NCBI GenBank assembly: GCA_002415135.1
Contig: DIBY01000006.1
Span: 1-64,000 of the forward strand
Origin: Flavobacteriales bacterium UBA5040
Lineage (GTDB): Bacteria; Bacteroidota; Bacteroidia; Flavobacteriales; Weeksellaceae
DNA: 64,000 nt
Direction of reading: 5' to 3'
Below, piece after piece: positions 49,561 through 59,570 of the stretch. Both the position numbers and the translations under genes were made by a program. A model generated the notes under the pieces. The model made no database searches, was not told the DNA's origin, and worked only from the letters and a program-made list of their open reading frames with translations. The stretch's first letter is position 1. Each line of letters begins with the position of its first letter.

Positions 49561-52500
49561 TTATTCCGTAATCGTTACCTTCGTTCCTTTGGTATGTGCA
49601 TTCATTTGTGGTGCGTAATAATTTTGTAACGTCGTAATTCCATTGCTGAATGTTCCGGAGGCGTTGCAAATATAATCGTACTCAAAGACATATTTCCCTT
49701 TTCTCATATTTTCAATATAGAAATTCGTAGAGGCATCTTTCGTAGATTGATAATAACCTAAACCATTTTTCCATTCATACCCAGAAATCACATTTAAAGG
49801 TTCAAAACCTGCAGCTCGCATATCCTTCAAATGAATGAACTCCATATTTCTATCCGTGTTCAAAATCATTCTTACGGTGACTTTATCGCCTACTTTCAGC
49901 GGAGAATTTTCTGTAATTTTAACCAATTCTTCCCCATTGACGGTTTTCACTTTTTTATACAATTCTTTGGTGATTGAAATATAAGATTCGGACGATTTAA
50001 TTTTATCCAGATCTTCATAATATTGCCAGAATAAACCACCCTGAACAATTCCAGGACCTGGTTTTGTAACGGTAACCGTTCCTAAGTTTTTGTTGATATT
50101 TTCTCCTTTTAAAGTAGATTTCACATACCCTGTAGCTTTCGTATCTGGATTAACCAATTCTTTTCCGCCCCAAATTATAGTCGCTTTATCGGATTCGGCA
50201 GTAGTCCAGGATTTTCCAGAATTTAAAATCGTGAAAATTACTTCTGCTGTTCCCCGCGAACTTCCCCAAGAATTAACTTCTTTCTGTGTGATCAACCAGA
50301 TCTTCATTTCTTCGATCAAGGTTTCATCAGTTGGTGTCAATTTATTAAATGCTTCCAAAGCTCCGGCATGATTCACGGTTTTAGAAGAATACCAACCCCA
50401 GTCGTTTAAGTTTTGTTTCCAGTAAACACCTTGAGTTTCCGAATCCGTCGAAGTTTCTTTTAAATAAGTCAATAATTTTTTAGATAAAACTGGCAGTTTA
50501 TAATCATTGAACAGTAAAGCAGCACGATGCAAACCGAAGAACGTAAAATCTTTGATTTCGGCTTTTGGTGCTTTTTGAATAACTAAAGTTTTCAGTTGTG
50601 CTCCTTTTCCTTTTAATGGAAAGTCTTTTTTCCAATAATTTCGAGTGTCTAAATAGTCGAGAACATAATTATTCCAAACGTATTCTTTCTTCACGTCCCA
50701 ATATTTATAAACTTCTGAATCTACATAATTAATGAGTTTTGCAACCATTTCTTTCTGTTCGGAAGATTGATAATCCGCCGTATTTCCTTTGAGCCATTCA
50801 TTAACTTTCCCGAGATTTTTCAAGATGTAAAGCGAGTTGTAATAAGAACTCGGATAACCTTGATACCAGGAAAATCCACCATCTGGATTTTGCAATTTCT
50901 GCAATTCACTCCAATCTTCATTGATAGAATTTCGCATATTATTAGCATCGAATAATCTAGCGAGTTTTTCCATTTGTTCGGTTTCATTTTTCGATTCTAA
51001 AACCCACGGCGTTTCTTCCAGCAACAATTGTTTCAACTCCTGATTTTTTTCCAAATTAGAAGCCAATAAACCTTTGCTTTGATATTCTTCAAAAACGGTT
51101 TTTAATTTTGGATTGGCTTTGAAAATTTCGGAAGCCAAAACATCAGCAAACCATTTATTGAATACTACATCAGCAGAATTGTTGGTATCATTTTTCAAAC
51201 TTGGCAAAGCGAACATAATTTCCCAGATCGGATTGGTCGTCAATTCTAAAGTATTTGAAAAATTGGTCGCTGTTGTCGAAGTGTTTTTTGCTAGATTTTC
51301 TAAAACAAAAGTTTTGGTTTGACCTTCTTTCACAAAGATTGGAACGGCATCTGTAACCAACATTCTATTTGGTAGGACAGCGATTGCTTTTTGTTCACCA
51401 TCAGAAAAGTTTCCAGCTTTTGCTACGACTTTAATGATCATTGAAGAAACATCATTTGGAACTTTCAATTTCCAGGTTACGACGGAATTTCCATTTTCGG
51501 TTAATTCGAACGATTTCTGAATTTCGTTTAAATTGAATTTACTGGAAATATCTTCATTCGTAAAAGCATCTAAAATTTGCAATTGCACTACTCCACTTAA
51601 TTTTTTATCGACTAAACGAGACAATTTTGATTGCAGATTCAGTTCATCACCTTCACGTAAAAAGCGTGGATAATTTGGCGTTACAGAAAACTCTTTCTGA
51701 GTTACAACTGATTTTTCTAAAGTTGCTGACCGCGCATCTTTAGTGTGCGCCAAGAACATCAGTTTCCATTGCGTCAAGGCTTCGGGCGACGTAAATTCAA
51801 AGGTGACATTTCCGTCTTTGTCGGTCTTTAAATTCGGATAGAAAAAGGCGGTTTCATTTAGATTTTGACGAACTGCAATTTTGTCTAAATTTACTTTAAC
51901 TTCTTGGATTTCCTGAGTTTTCATGGTATCTCTGGAAATATTTAATCCCGCAACCTTCCCACTTAATTGAGATTCAAGAGTTGGTGCGGCAGCATCGGTC
52001 ATCACTTCCATTTTTGCTGAAGAGGAAACACCTCTTGCAACTACTGAAAATTCATCATAAACCCCACCACCAAACCAATTAAAATCTGGAACATTTACAT
52101 TCTTCGTTTTTAAATAAGGAACTCGCTTGTTGTAATTTTCTTGAGATAAACCTTCATTAACTCCATAAGAATTCATGAGGAAATATTTCTGATAGATCTG
52201 TTGCCAAGAGAAACTATTACCTGCAAATTGGTCCAAAGATTTATCATACATATTTGCCAAAACTTCCGCGTTGATCTTCTCTTTATCTTCGCCCAGAACT
52301 TTTACCGTCCATTTTTCTTTTTGTCCAGGCTCTAATTTATCGCGGAACGTAACCGTTTCAATACGTAAAGGTTTCTTATCGGAAGCAATACTTAAATTGA
52401 TATTTTCCGTTCTCACATCGTTAAAAGCAACCAACTGAAATTGAAGATTGATTTGATCAATGCTTTCATCTTTTGGGAAATTGACAACATATTCTAAAAG

Positions 52501-55425
52501 TCCATTTTTAAACTTCTTTTGCTCCGTTACCGTTTCACCATTCCCATTTTGAATATAAATAGTAACCAAAGCATTCGGAATTGCTGAATAAACAAAGATC
52601 TTCGCTTTTTCAGTCCGCTTGAATTCCGCTTTTGGTTGAACGACTTTTAAATAGAGTTTTTGTGAATCCGTTAAAAATCGTTTGTCGAAGACCTCGAAAG
52701 TTTTTTCCGTTTTGATGGTATCTTTTCCTTCTACATTAAAGAGTTCGAGTTTGTATTTTCCAGCTTTTAAAGATCCTAGATCCAAGATGTTAGATTCAAG
52801 ATTTGACTTGCTATTATCTTGCTTCTCGGTTCCTGCTTCTTGAGTCTTCTCGATTACAACTTTTTCTTCTTTCAAATCTTTTTCTTCTTTCGAGAAATAA
52901 TCATGTGGGAATTTCTGAACGAATTCTTCTTTTGAAAACTTCGGCAAATCCTGAATTTGAGTTTCAAAATTAGAACGGTAAACTCTTTCTTTCGGTTGAA
53001 GTTTCGACAACTTTACCTGATAGGATTTCTTTAAATTTTGGTCGTTGTAATTTTTGGTCTCCACTTTAATTTTTAAATGTTCATCGGTGAAAGTATCTTT
53101 AATATCATCGGCTTTGATGTAATGCGAAACCGAGGCGACTTTTACATTTTCCGTCTCAGATTGGGTTTCCCCATTAATATCCGTCACGGAAGCATTGATC
53201 TGATAATTATCAATTTGAATTCCTTCTAAAGTTTCATCTTTTTTCAAATCGATCTTAATGGTAAATTCCCCTTTTTCATTGCTTTTAACTTCTCCTAAAA
53301 TTGAATTTTCATTATCATTTCCGCGTGGATACCACCAAAAATATCTCCAGCGAATATTCTGCTTTTTAATTTCATAATTCACGGTTGCATTGCTCAAAGC
53401 AACACCCGAAAACATCATGGCTTTCCCTTTCAGTTCAATGGTTTGTCCGTATTTGTATTCTTCTTTTATGGGTTCAAAAGTCACTTCAAATTTCGGACGT
53501 TTGTATTCTTCAACTTTAAAATATTTTGTAGCATCACTATCTAAATCATCAGAATCAACTTCCAAAGAGAATTCACCGTTGAGCTTTCCGTTGGGCAACG
53601 TGAAACTTCCATGATAAGAACCAAATTCGTTCGACCTAAATTTTTGAGAAGAAACTTCTTCGCCGTTGGCATCAATTAAAATAATTTCTTGGGAAACGCC
53701 AGCGTTGACTGTTTCTTTATCATTAACTAACTTAGTGTTGATGACTTTAAAATAAACAATCTGACCAGGTCGATAAATTCCGCGATCAATAAAAATTTGC
53801 GCAAGATTTTGCTCTTCTACTTTTTTCGGCTCATTGTAATATTGATTGCCATAAACCTGCATCAAATTATAATCATTGGTCGATGGTTGCTGCACCAAAT
53901 AATATCTGTAATACTGATTATCTTTGGAACCAGGAAATTTGAAAACCGCAGAATGATCTGTTTTCGCAGCCAGAGTGTTTGCTTTTTGGTCGTTGGTGAA
54001 TTCAAAAATTTTCAAATTCTCATTCGAGATGGACTTTCCATTTTCACGGTTAACGAGCTGTAATTGATTGTCAGCTCCTTTACGTTCATCTTTTTTACTG
54101 TAAATAATTCTGGAATTGGTAGCGATGAAATAGAAATTATCCTGAATGGAGTTTTCAACAACATATTCGGCAAGATAGATTCCAGACGGAAGTCCTTTTA
54201 TTTCTAAAGATGTTTTATGATTTTTATAATCATTTAAGTCCTTCAGATCAAATGTTTCCTTTCTTACCAGATTTTTCTTAACCGCAGAAAAGCGATTTTT
54301 TTCATAGGAATTGGCTACGTATTTTAAGAAGTTATGCTGATCATCTTTGACCTCATAAATATTTAAAGAAAACTTTGTTACGTTTTTAGCGTCAGCAACC
54401 AGGTGAATCGGCAAATTCGCTTGAGTATGTTTTTCATAATGAATGGACAAATTTGGTTGCAAAATCGAATTCTCTCTATTAAGAATACTGTTTATAAATT
54501 TAGACTTCGGATACTGCTCTTTGGTCGATTTTACTAGAGCGAGCGCTGCTGGATATTTTTGTTCAGCTGTTAGTTGATCGATAATTTCAGCAATGATCAA
54601 TACTTTATAATCACCTTTGGTAGAAGATTTAACTAAATCTTGAAGTTGCTGGATTTTGTCTTTACAGTTGGTAAGAGCACAATCATCATTTAATTTTTGA
54701 TGTTGAAAATAGAGCTTTGAATTCCCAGTATTTTTCTGAATGAGCTCTTGATATAGATTTGAAATTTTTGATTGATTGACCTTCAATTCATTGGGGGTGA
54801 ACAATTGAGAATTATTGTAGAACTTAATCTCGTTCATCGCATTCCAGTCGAATAAAGTTGGGAAATAATCCAGATCTTCCGTTCCTTCAAAGATCGATTT
54901 ATACTTCGACATCGAGATCTTTTGCAAAGCTTCTTTCTTTGTATCTAAAAGTTGAAAATGTTGACTTAAATAATTTTTAAAATCTAATTTCGACCAGGTT
55001 TCAATTTGACTTAGATCCTCATTACTGATATTGGTTCGCTGATTGATCTGCCATTGATTTCGCTGGTAATAATCATTAAAAAAGTCTCCCAGTAACGATT
55101 GATACAATAATTGATCATCGCCCTTTAATTTGGAATCCAATCCTTTCAATTTTGTGAAAAACTGACTGAATGAATCGTTTTCAGTATCATCGTAAGTTTG
55201 ATTGATAATACTAAATTCTGCTTTTAAAGAACGTATCAATTGAATGGAATTGTCTTCTTTCATGGCCTGGTTTTGAATGTCTAAAATTAAAGGAAGATTA
55301 GATTTGTACTTTCCTGATTTATAATTTTCAGCTACTTTTTTCCACTGATCGTCGTAAGTCTTCTGTCCGAAAACCACCGTAAAACTTATTAACAGCAGGA
55401 GGATTGTAAAAATTTTATTTTTCAT
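49561..55425 (-). CDS. Alpha-2-macroglobulin family protein with a SusC-like plug motif
   Basis: The 1954-residue secreted protein has a signal peptide (MKNKIFTILLLLISFTVVFGQ). Macroglobulin domains follow, with the MG2-type DRGIYRPGQIVYFKV at about 545 and the bait/MG7-like region ending FEFTSPEALTQWKLMFLAHTKDARS (about 1195-1225). A helical toroid appears about 1480-1800 (LQNPDGGFSWYQG, about 1518), and a receptor-like domain near the end (VGDKVTVRMIL, AGFEPL). No CxEQ thioester is visible, so this is a non-thioester form that traps proteases less directly or has another role. At about 1148-1160 TLESQLSGKVAGLNIS resembles the plug signature of SusC-type receptors. The ATG at 55425 is chosen over 55455 because the signal peptide starts there. 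It is divergent from the next gene. Confidence 0.88.
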   Translation of the reverse strand: MKNKIFTILLLLISFTVVFGQKTYDDQWKKVAENYKSGKYKSNLPLILDIQNQAMKEDNSIQLIRSLKAEFSIINQTYDDTENDSFSQFFTKLKGLDSKLKGDDQLLYQSLLGDFFNDYYQRNQWQINQRTNISNEDLSQIETWSKLDFKNYLSQHFQLLDTKKEALQKISMSKYKSIFEGTEDLDYFPTLFDWNAMNEIKFYNNSQLFTPNELKVNQSKISNLYQELIQKNTGNSKLYFQHQKLNDDCALTNCKDKIQQLQDLVKSSTKGDYKVLIIAEIIDQLTAEQKYPAALALVKSTKEQYPKSKFINSILNRENSILQPNLSIHYEKHTQANLPIHLVADAKNVTKFSLNIYEVKDDQHNFLKYVANSYEKNRFSAVKKNLVRKETFDLKDLNDYKNHKTSLEIKGLPSGIYLAEYVVENSIQDNFYFIATNSRIIYSKKDERKGADNQLQLVNRENGKSISNENLKIFEFTNDQKANTLAAKTDHSAVFKFPGSKDNQYYRYYLVQQPSTNDYNLMQVYGNQYYNEPKKVEEQNLAQIFIDRGIYRPGQIVYFKVINTKLVNDKETVNAGVSQEIILIDANGEEVSSQKFRSNEFGSYHGSFTLPNGKLNGEFSLEVDSDDLDSDATKYFKVEEYKRPKFEVTFEPIKEEYKYGQTIELKGKAMMFSGVALSNATVNYEIKKQNIRWRYFWWYPRGNDNENSILGEVKSNEKGEFTIKIDLKKDETLEGIQIDNYQINASVTDINGETQSETENVKVASVSHYIKADDIKDTFTDEHLKIKVETKNYNDQNLKKSYQVKLSKLQPKERVYRSNFETQIQDLPKFSKEEFVQKFPHDYFSKEEKDLKEEKVVIEKTQEAGTEKQDNSKSNLESNILDLGSLKAGKYKLELFNVEGKDTIKTEKTFEVFDKRFLTDSQKLYLKVVQPKAEFKRTEKAKIFVYSAIPNALVTIYIQNGNGETVTEQKKFKNGLLEYVVNFPKDESIDQINLQFQLVAFNDVRTENINLSIASDKKPLRIETVTFRDKLEPGQKEKWTVKVLGEDKEKINAEVLANMYDKSLDQFAGNSFSWQQIYQKYFLMNSYGVNEGLSQENYNKRVPYLKTKNVNVPDFNWFGGGVYDEFSVVARGVSSSAKMEVMTDAAAPTLESQLSGKVAGLNISRDTMKTQEIQEVKVNLDKIAVRQNLNETAFFYPNLKTDKDGNVTFEFTSPEALTQWKLMFLAHTKDARSATLEKSVVTQKEFSVTPNYPRFLREGDELNLQSKLSRLVDKKLSGVVQLQILDAFTNEDISSKFNLNEIQKSFELTENGNSVVTWKLKVPNDVSSMIIKVVAKAGNFSDGEQKAIAVLPNRMLVTDAVPIFVKEGQTKTFVLENLAKNTSTTATNFSNTLELTTNPIWEIMFALPSLKNDTNNSADVVFNKWFADVLASEIFKANPKLKTVFEEYQSKGLLASNLEKNQELKQLLLEETPWVLESKNETEQMEKLARLFDANNMRNSINEDWSELQKLQNPDGGFSWYQGYPSSYYNSLYILKNLGKVNEWLKGNTADYQSSEQKEMVAKLINYVDSEVYKYWDVKKEYVWNNYVLDYLDTRNYWKKDFPLKGKGAQLKTLVIQKAPKAEIKDFTFFGLHRAALLFNDYKLPVLSKKLLTYLKETSTDSETQGVYWKQNLNDWGWYSSKTVNHAGALEAFNKLTPTDETLIEEMKIWLITQKEVNSWGSSRGTAEVIFTILNSGKSWTTAESDKATIIWGGKELVNPDTKATGYVKSTLKGENINKNLGTVTVTKPGPGIVQGGLFWQYYEDLDKIKSSESYISITKELYKKVKTVNGEELVKITENSPLKVGDKVTVRMILNTDRNMEFIHLKDMRAAGFEPLNVISGYEWKNGLGYYQSTKDASTNFYIENMRKGKYVFEYDYICNASGTFSNGITTLQNYYAPQMNAHTKGTKVTITE

Positions 55426-55463
55426 AGATTTGTTTTCTAATTTGAAACCAACCAAGGTTTTAA

Positions 55464-55478
55464 AAACCTCGAAGGTTT
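55464..55478. repeat. AAACCT/AGGTTT palindrome
   Basis: AAACCT, CGA, AGGTTT (55464-55478) is a 6-bp palindrome between divergent genes, just before the UbiA-like start. A similar but longer AACCTT palindrome is at 3832-3864. Confidence 0.45.
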
Positions 55479-55484
55479 GTGAAA

Positions 55485-56246
55485 ATGCACCGTTTAAATT
55501 TACTAAAAAAATACATCATCGACAGTCAAATTTATGTTTCTTTAATGGGAACTTTATTTGCTGTTTTTTTTATGATGGAGCAGAACATTATCAAAACTCC
55601 GACCATCGCGCTTATCTTCATCACCTACTTCAGCGGATATATTTATACGAAATATCAGAATAGTAAAAAGATATTTTATAAAGTTCTTGTTTTTAATGTG
55701 ATTTGCGGAATTATTTCTGCTAGATTAATCATCTACAATCACAATGATGGCCGGCTTGTAAAATGGCTGATCATCGTAGTTTTGGGTTTACTTTATGACA
55801 GCAAATTTCTCAAATATTTTGTACGGGAAATTCCTTTATTCAAAATTTTTTACGTTGGACTAACCTGGGCTTTGATCAACTCGTGGCTTATTCTACCGGA
55901 ATTTAATTCGGAGATTTTCTGGATAAGCTGGATCTTTATTACTGCTTTAGTTTTACCTTTTGATATTCGCGATATGCAGTCCGACACGGTTGTTACTTTT
56001 CCAAGATTGATTGGAATTCAGAACACCAAGTATCTGGCGTATGGTTTGATTTTCATCAGTTTAATGATTGCGATTTTTTACTTAAAAACCGGGTTTTCGT
56101 TTGCTTTCTTCTTAACGGCAATATTCACTTTTGTCCTAATTTACTATGCTGAGAATTCTAATAAAGATTCCTATTTTTCTTTTTGGGTAGAGAGTTGTAG
56201 CGGATTGCCTTTATTATTTATTATCTTGCAATGGCTTATTAATTAA
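55485..56246 (+). CDS. UbiA-like polytopic membrane protein
   Basis: About 253 residues with seven to eight membrane helices. Near 165-185 it reads ALVLPFDIRDMQSDTVVTFPRLIG, which resembles the second Asp-rich motif and following loop (DIRD...D) of UbiA prenyltransferases. The first Asp-rich motif (NxxxDxxxD) that binds the prenyl diphosphate is not seen, so catalysis is doubtful. It may be an altered member of the superfamily. The GTG at 55479 would give two extra residues (MK-M); I take the ATG at 55485. It lies 27 bases before the BamA-like gene, suggesting co-transcription. Confidence 0.65.
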   Translation: MHRLNLLKKYIIDSQIYVSLMGTLFAVFFMMEQNIIKTPTIALIFITYFSGYIYTKYQNSKKIFYKVLVFNVICGIISARLIIYNHNDGRLVKWLIIVVLGLLYDSKFLKYFVREIPLFKIFYVGLTWALINSWLILPEFNSEIFWISWIFITALVLPFDIRDMQSDTVVTFPRLIGIQNTKYLAYGLIFISLMIAIFYLKTGFSFAFFLTAIFTFVLIYYAENSNKDSYFSFWVESCSGLPLLFIILQWLIN

Positions 56247-56272
56247 CATTCACTTTTCGTAATTATAATCTA

Positions 56273-58075
56273 TTGCAGTTGAAATTTATTTTTTTTACCG
56301 TCCTCTTTTTATCCTGTTTTTCTTTTGTCTCAGCACAAGAGAAAAAGGATTCTCTATATTATAAAATTGAGGAGTTTTCTGATAAAAGAAAATCCACCAA
56401 ATTTATCCACCGCTTGATTTTTCGTCGGGAAGCCGATTCGATTTCAGTTGAATCAAGAACCCAAAAACCTTCCCGTGTTTCTTACAATGGAAAAATAATC
56501 AGAAATATTAAAATTGAAACAATAGATCCTTTTGGATACCAAATTTCAGCTAAAAATAAAGATTCAAAATGGTATGACCGTCTTGCTGATCGCGTCCATA
56601 TCGATTCGAAGAGATCAACCATCAAAAATTATTTACTATTTAAAAAAGGAGAAGAATACAACGCTCAGAAACTGTATGAATCTGAAAGGATTTTGCGGGA
56701 TATGCAATTCGTCAACCGTGTAAACATCAGTATTATAGACAGTGATTCTACCAAAGATTCGATTGATGTTGTAGTGAAAGTATTGGATTCATGGAGTTTA
56801 AAACCCAGGTTACGATTTTCCGGCAGTAACATTGGAGCCGGAATTAGAGAAGATAATTTCCTTGGTTTGGGACACGAGGTTAGTTTCTTATACTCCAATG
56901 ATTTTAAAGATAAGCAGAATCAGGTCACCGCATCTTACATGGCCAATAATATTTTTGGATCATTTATTAACGCCGGAATTTCTGGCGAGAAAGATTATCT
57001 AGAAAATGAACGCATTACTTTCAGCGCAAGACGGGATTTCTTTTCACCACTTACCCGTTGGGCAGGCGGATTTACCTTCGAGTATTTTATGCGAAAAGTT
57101 TTAATGCCCGTTGAAAATTCAGAGGCTTTTCCTGAAGTTCAGATCAAGGTGTACAATCAGGATCTGTGGGGCGGATATCAATTCCCCGTTTTCTTTGGTG
57201 ACAAAAGTGAAATCTCCAGAAACATTGCTGTTTTAGGTCGTTTTCAAAATTACCAGTATAAGGACAATCCCATTATAGATCAACAAAACTTTTTCTCTTC
57301 ATACAACAGTTTTTTAGCTTCGGCGACTTATATAGAAAGAAAATTCGATGTTAAAAAGGACATATTCGACTACAACCTTCCTGAAGATATTCCCTACGGA
57401 AAATCCTTTGGCATTACCACAGGATTGCTGCAGCGAAGCACTAAAACAATTCCTTACGCAGGCGTTTCTACAGGAGTGGGAAGTTTTATCAATTGGGGAT
57501 ATTTAACGGCGAAAGCGGAATATGGCAGATTTTTTAATGAAGAAAAAGAAAACAGCGATTCTTTCCGATTTGAGGGAACATATTTCACGAACTTACACGA
57601 TTGGAAATTTGCCAAAGTACGTCATTTCTTTTCTCCTACTTTTGCGTGGGGAAGTGAACTTTATAATTCTTCTTACAAGAATCGAATGACTCTTTCCAGT
57701 GACGAAGAATTCCGAGCTTTCAGCGAAGATTTCATCGGAACAAAAAAATTAGTCTTGCGGCATCAGATGCAATTATTTGTGAATAAAACCTGGAAAAATT
57801 TTCACTTTAGTCCTTACAGTATCGTTGCTTTGGGTTGGCTTTCTCAAAAAAATCAAAGTCTGTTCAAGGCGAAAACGAATTCAAAATTTGGAGTGGGCGT
57901 TCTGATCAACAATCCGTATTTGGTTTTTAACAGAATTCAGCTTTCGTTCGTTTATTATCCTAATGTACCTTTTGATAACAAAGCAGTCTATGAATTTAAT
58001 GATTACCGCAACAGCATGCTTCCAATTAATTCTTTTGGAACCGATATTCCGCATTTTGTAAATTTCCCAAACTAA
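56273..58075 (+). CDS. BamA-like POTRA/beta-barrel outer membrane protein
   Basis: The 600-residue protein has a signal peptide (LKFIFFTVLFLSCFSFVSAQ). At about 60-165 one or two POTRA-like domains appear: GKIIRNIKIETIDPFG, NYLLFKKGEEYNAQKLYESERILRDMQFVNRVNI, and DSIDVVVKVLDSWSLKP. A 16-strand-like barrel follows with SGSNIGAGIREDNFLGLGHEVSF and GWLSQKNQSLFKAKTNSKFGVGVLINNPY. It is an Omp85-superfamily member, probably an accessory insertion or secretion factor, since essential BamA is larger (five POTRA). The start is TTG (56273, or 56279 in frame); no ATG is near. It shares an operon with the UbiA-like gene. Confidence 0.8.
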   Translation: MQLKFIFFTVLFLSCFSFVSAQEKKDSLYYKIEEFSDKRKSTKFIHRLIFRREADSISVESRTQKPSRVSYNGKIIRNIKIETIDPFGYQISAKNKDSKWYDRLADRVHIDSKRSTIKNYLLFKKGEEYNAQKLYESERILRDMQFVNRVNISIIDSDSTKDSIDVVVKVLDSWSLKPRLRFSGSNIGAGIREDNFLGLGHEVSFLYSNDFKDKQNQVTASYMANNIFGSFINAGISGEKDYLENERITFSARRDFFSPLTRWAGGFTFEYFMRKVLMPVENSEAFPEVQIKVYNQDLWGGYQFPVFFGDKSEISRNIAVLGRFQNYQYKDNPIIDQQNFFSSYNSFLASATYIERKFDVKKDIFDYNLPEDIPYGKSFGITTGLLQRSTKTIPYAGVSTGVGSFINWGYLTAKAEYGRFFNEEKENSDSFRFEGTYFTNLHDWKFAKVRHFFSPTFAWGSELYNSSYKNRMTLSSDEEFRAFSEDFIGTKKLVLRHQMQLFVNKTWKNFHFSPYSIVALGWLSQKNQSLFKAKTNSKFGVGVLINNPYLVFNRIQLSFVYYPNVPFDNKAVYEFNDYRNSMLPINSFGTDIPHFVNFPN

Positions 58076-58197
58076 AAAATCCTACGCCTGAAATTAAGAC
58101 CTTTCTGAAATGAAATATTTATCTTTACAAAAAGTAAATTATTTTCATTTTGGGACCATTATCAAGACCCTGAAAAAATATACATTATTTTAGGATT

Positions 58198-59280
58198 ATG
58201 ATTATTACAAAATTATCCCTTCTCAATTTTAAGAATCACAGAGAACGAAACTTTGAATTTTCCACGCAGATTAATTGCTTTGTGGGAAATAACGGGGTCG
58301 GAAAAACAAATATTCTCGATGCCCTTCACTACCTGTCGATGGCCAAGAGTTTTCTGGGAAATAAGGATCTCAATAATATCAAAATCGACGAGGACTTTTT
58401 TACGATCGAAGGAACAATAGACGATGGTGAAAAAGAAAACATCATTAAAATCCAGCAACCGAAAGAGGCTAAAAAGATCATTAAAAAAAATGATAAATCG
58501 TATGAGCGAATTGCAGATCATATCGGGTTTCTACCAAGCGTCATCATTTCACCGTACGATTCAAATTTAATTTCTGATTCAGGGGAAAGCCGTCGAAAAT
58601 TCTTAGATGCGATGATTTCTCAAACTGATTCTGACTATCTTTTCAATCTAATTCAATATCAAAAAACCGTTCAACAACGGAATGCTCTATTAAAAGATTT
58701 CTCGAAAAACAGATATTTTGATTCTGATAATTTAGAAATTTACAATGAACCTTTAATTAAATTCGGATCGAAAATCTTTGAGAAGCGAAGAGAGTTCACG
58801 GATTCGATCGTACCTTTAATTCAAAATTATTACGAGATTATTTCGAAAGGAAAAGAAAAAATTACGGTCATCTACGAATCTGATCTGAGCGATCATAATT
58901 TCGGAACATTACTGGACCAAAATTTAGAAAAGGACCGAATGCTCACGTATACATCAAAGGGAATTCATAAAGATGATCTGCTTTTTGAGATGAATCGTAT
59001 TTCGATGAAACGAACCGCCAGTCAGGGACAGCAGAAATCTTTTCTGATTGCGCTCAAACTTTCGCAAATGAACCGGATTAAGGAATTAACTGGGAAAACT
59101 CCAATTCTTTTACTCGACGACATTTTTGATAAACTGGATGATTCCAGAGTATCGCAATTAATAGAACTCGTTAACCAAGAACATTTCGGACAAATATTTA
59201 TTACCGATACCAGTAGGGAAAGAACGGAAAATGTAGTGAGAAGAATTAATGAAGAAAGTAAAATTTTCGATCTGTCATGA
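58198..59280 (+). CDS. recF: DNA replication and repair protein RecF
   Basis: RecF loads RecA at gaps together with RecO and RecR. The 360 residues match the family: Walker A GNNGVGKTN (30-38), RISMKRTASQGQQKSFLIALKLSQM (ABC signature region), and Walker B PILLLDDIFDKLDD. There is no dnaA, dnaN or gyrB adjacent, so this is not the classical origin-linked arrangement. The stop overlaps the DciA-like gene by four bases (ATGA). A TATCTTTA box lies upstream (near 58120), one base away from the TAnnTTTG consensus. Confidence 0.93.
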   Translation: MIITKLSLLNFKNHRERNFEFSTQINCFVGNNGVGKTNILDALHYLSMAKSFLGNKDLNNIKIDEDFFTIEGTIDDGEKENIIKIQQPKEAKKIIKKNDKSYERIADHIGFLPSVIISPYDSNLISDSGESRRKFLDAMISQTDSDYLFNLIQYQKTVQQRNALLKDFSKNRYFDSDNLEIYNEPLIKFGSKIFEKRREFTDSIVPLIQNYYEIISKGKEKITVIYESDLSDHNFGTLLDQNLEKDRMLTYTSKGIHKDDLLFEMNRISMKRTASQGQQKSFLIALKLSQMNRIKELTGKTPILLLDDIFDKLDDSRVSQLIELVNQEHFGQIFITDTSRERTENVVRRINEESKIFDLS

Positions 59281-59570
59281 AAAAAAAGGAAAGAGAATAT
59301 CAATCTTCCGAACTGGTGAAATCATTTGCAAGATTGTACGGTTTTGAAAATAAATTACTGGCTTTTGAAGTGAAGGATTTTCTGCACGAATATTTGAACG
59401 ACGCTCTCTTCAATGAGATTGAATCCGTGAATTTGAACAAGAAAATTTTAGAGATCAGAATTAAATCTCCATTATTGAAAAACGATTTTAGAATGCGAAA
59501 AACCTTTTATCTAAAAAAGTTTCAGGAGAAATTTGGTGAGGAACATTTTATTGATCTTCTGGTTTTGTAA
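59277..59570 (+). CDS. DUF721 / DciA-like protein
   Basis: The 97-residue protein belongs to the DUF721 family that includes DciA, the replicative-helicase loader found in bacteria without DnaC. It reads LVKSFARLYGFENKLLAFEVKDFLHEYLNDALFNEIESVNLNKKILEIRIKSPLLKNDFRMRKTF, the basic alpha/beta KH-like region typical of the family. It is translated from an ATG overlapping the recF stop, so expression is coupled to RecF. Its last 23 bases overlap the end of the opposite-strand PF10136 gene. A role in helicase loading or repair is inferred from family and neighbour. Confidence 0.8.
   Translation: MKKKEREYQSSELVKSFARLYGFENKLLAFEVKDFLHEYLNDALFNEIESVNLNKKILEIRIKSPLLKNDFRMRKTFYLKKFQEKFGEEHFIDLLVL

Noticed and set aside
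49561..55425. Several short open frames on the plus strand opposite the alpha-2-macroglobulin gene
   Set aside because: They have no signal peptide, no family resemblance and no promoter box; they are antisense shadows of a long conserved gene.
58076..59570. recF as a marker of a chromosomal origin
   Set aside because: No dnaA, dnaN, gyrB or cluster of DnaA boxes is visible around it; in many Bacteroidota recF lies elsewhere.
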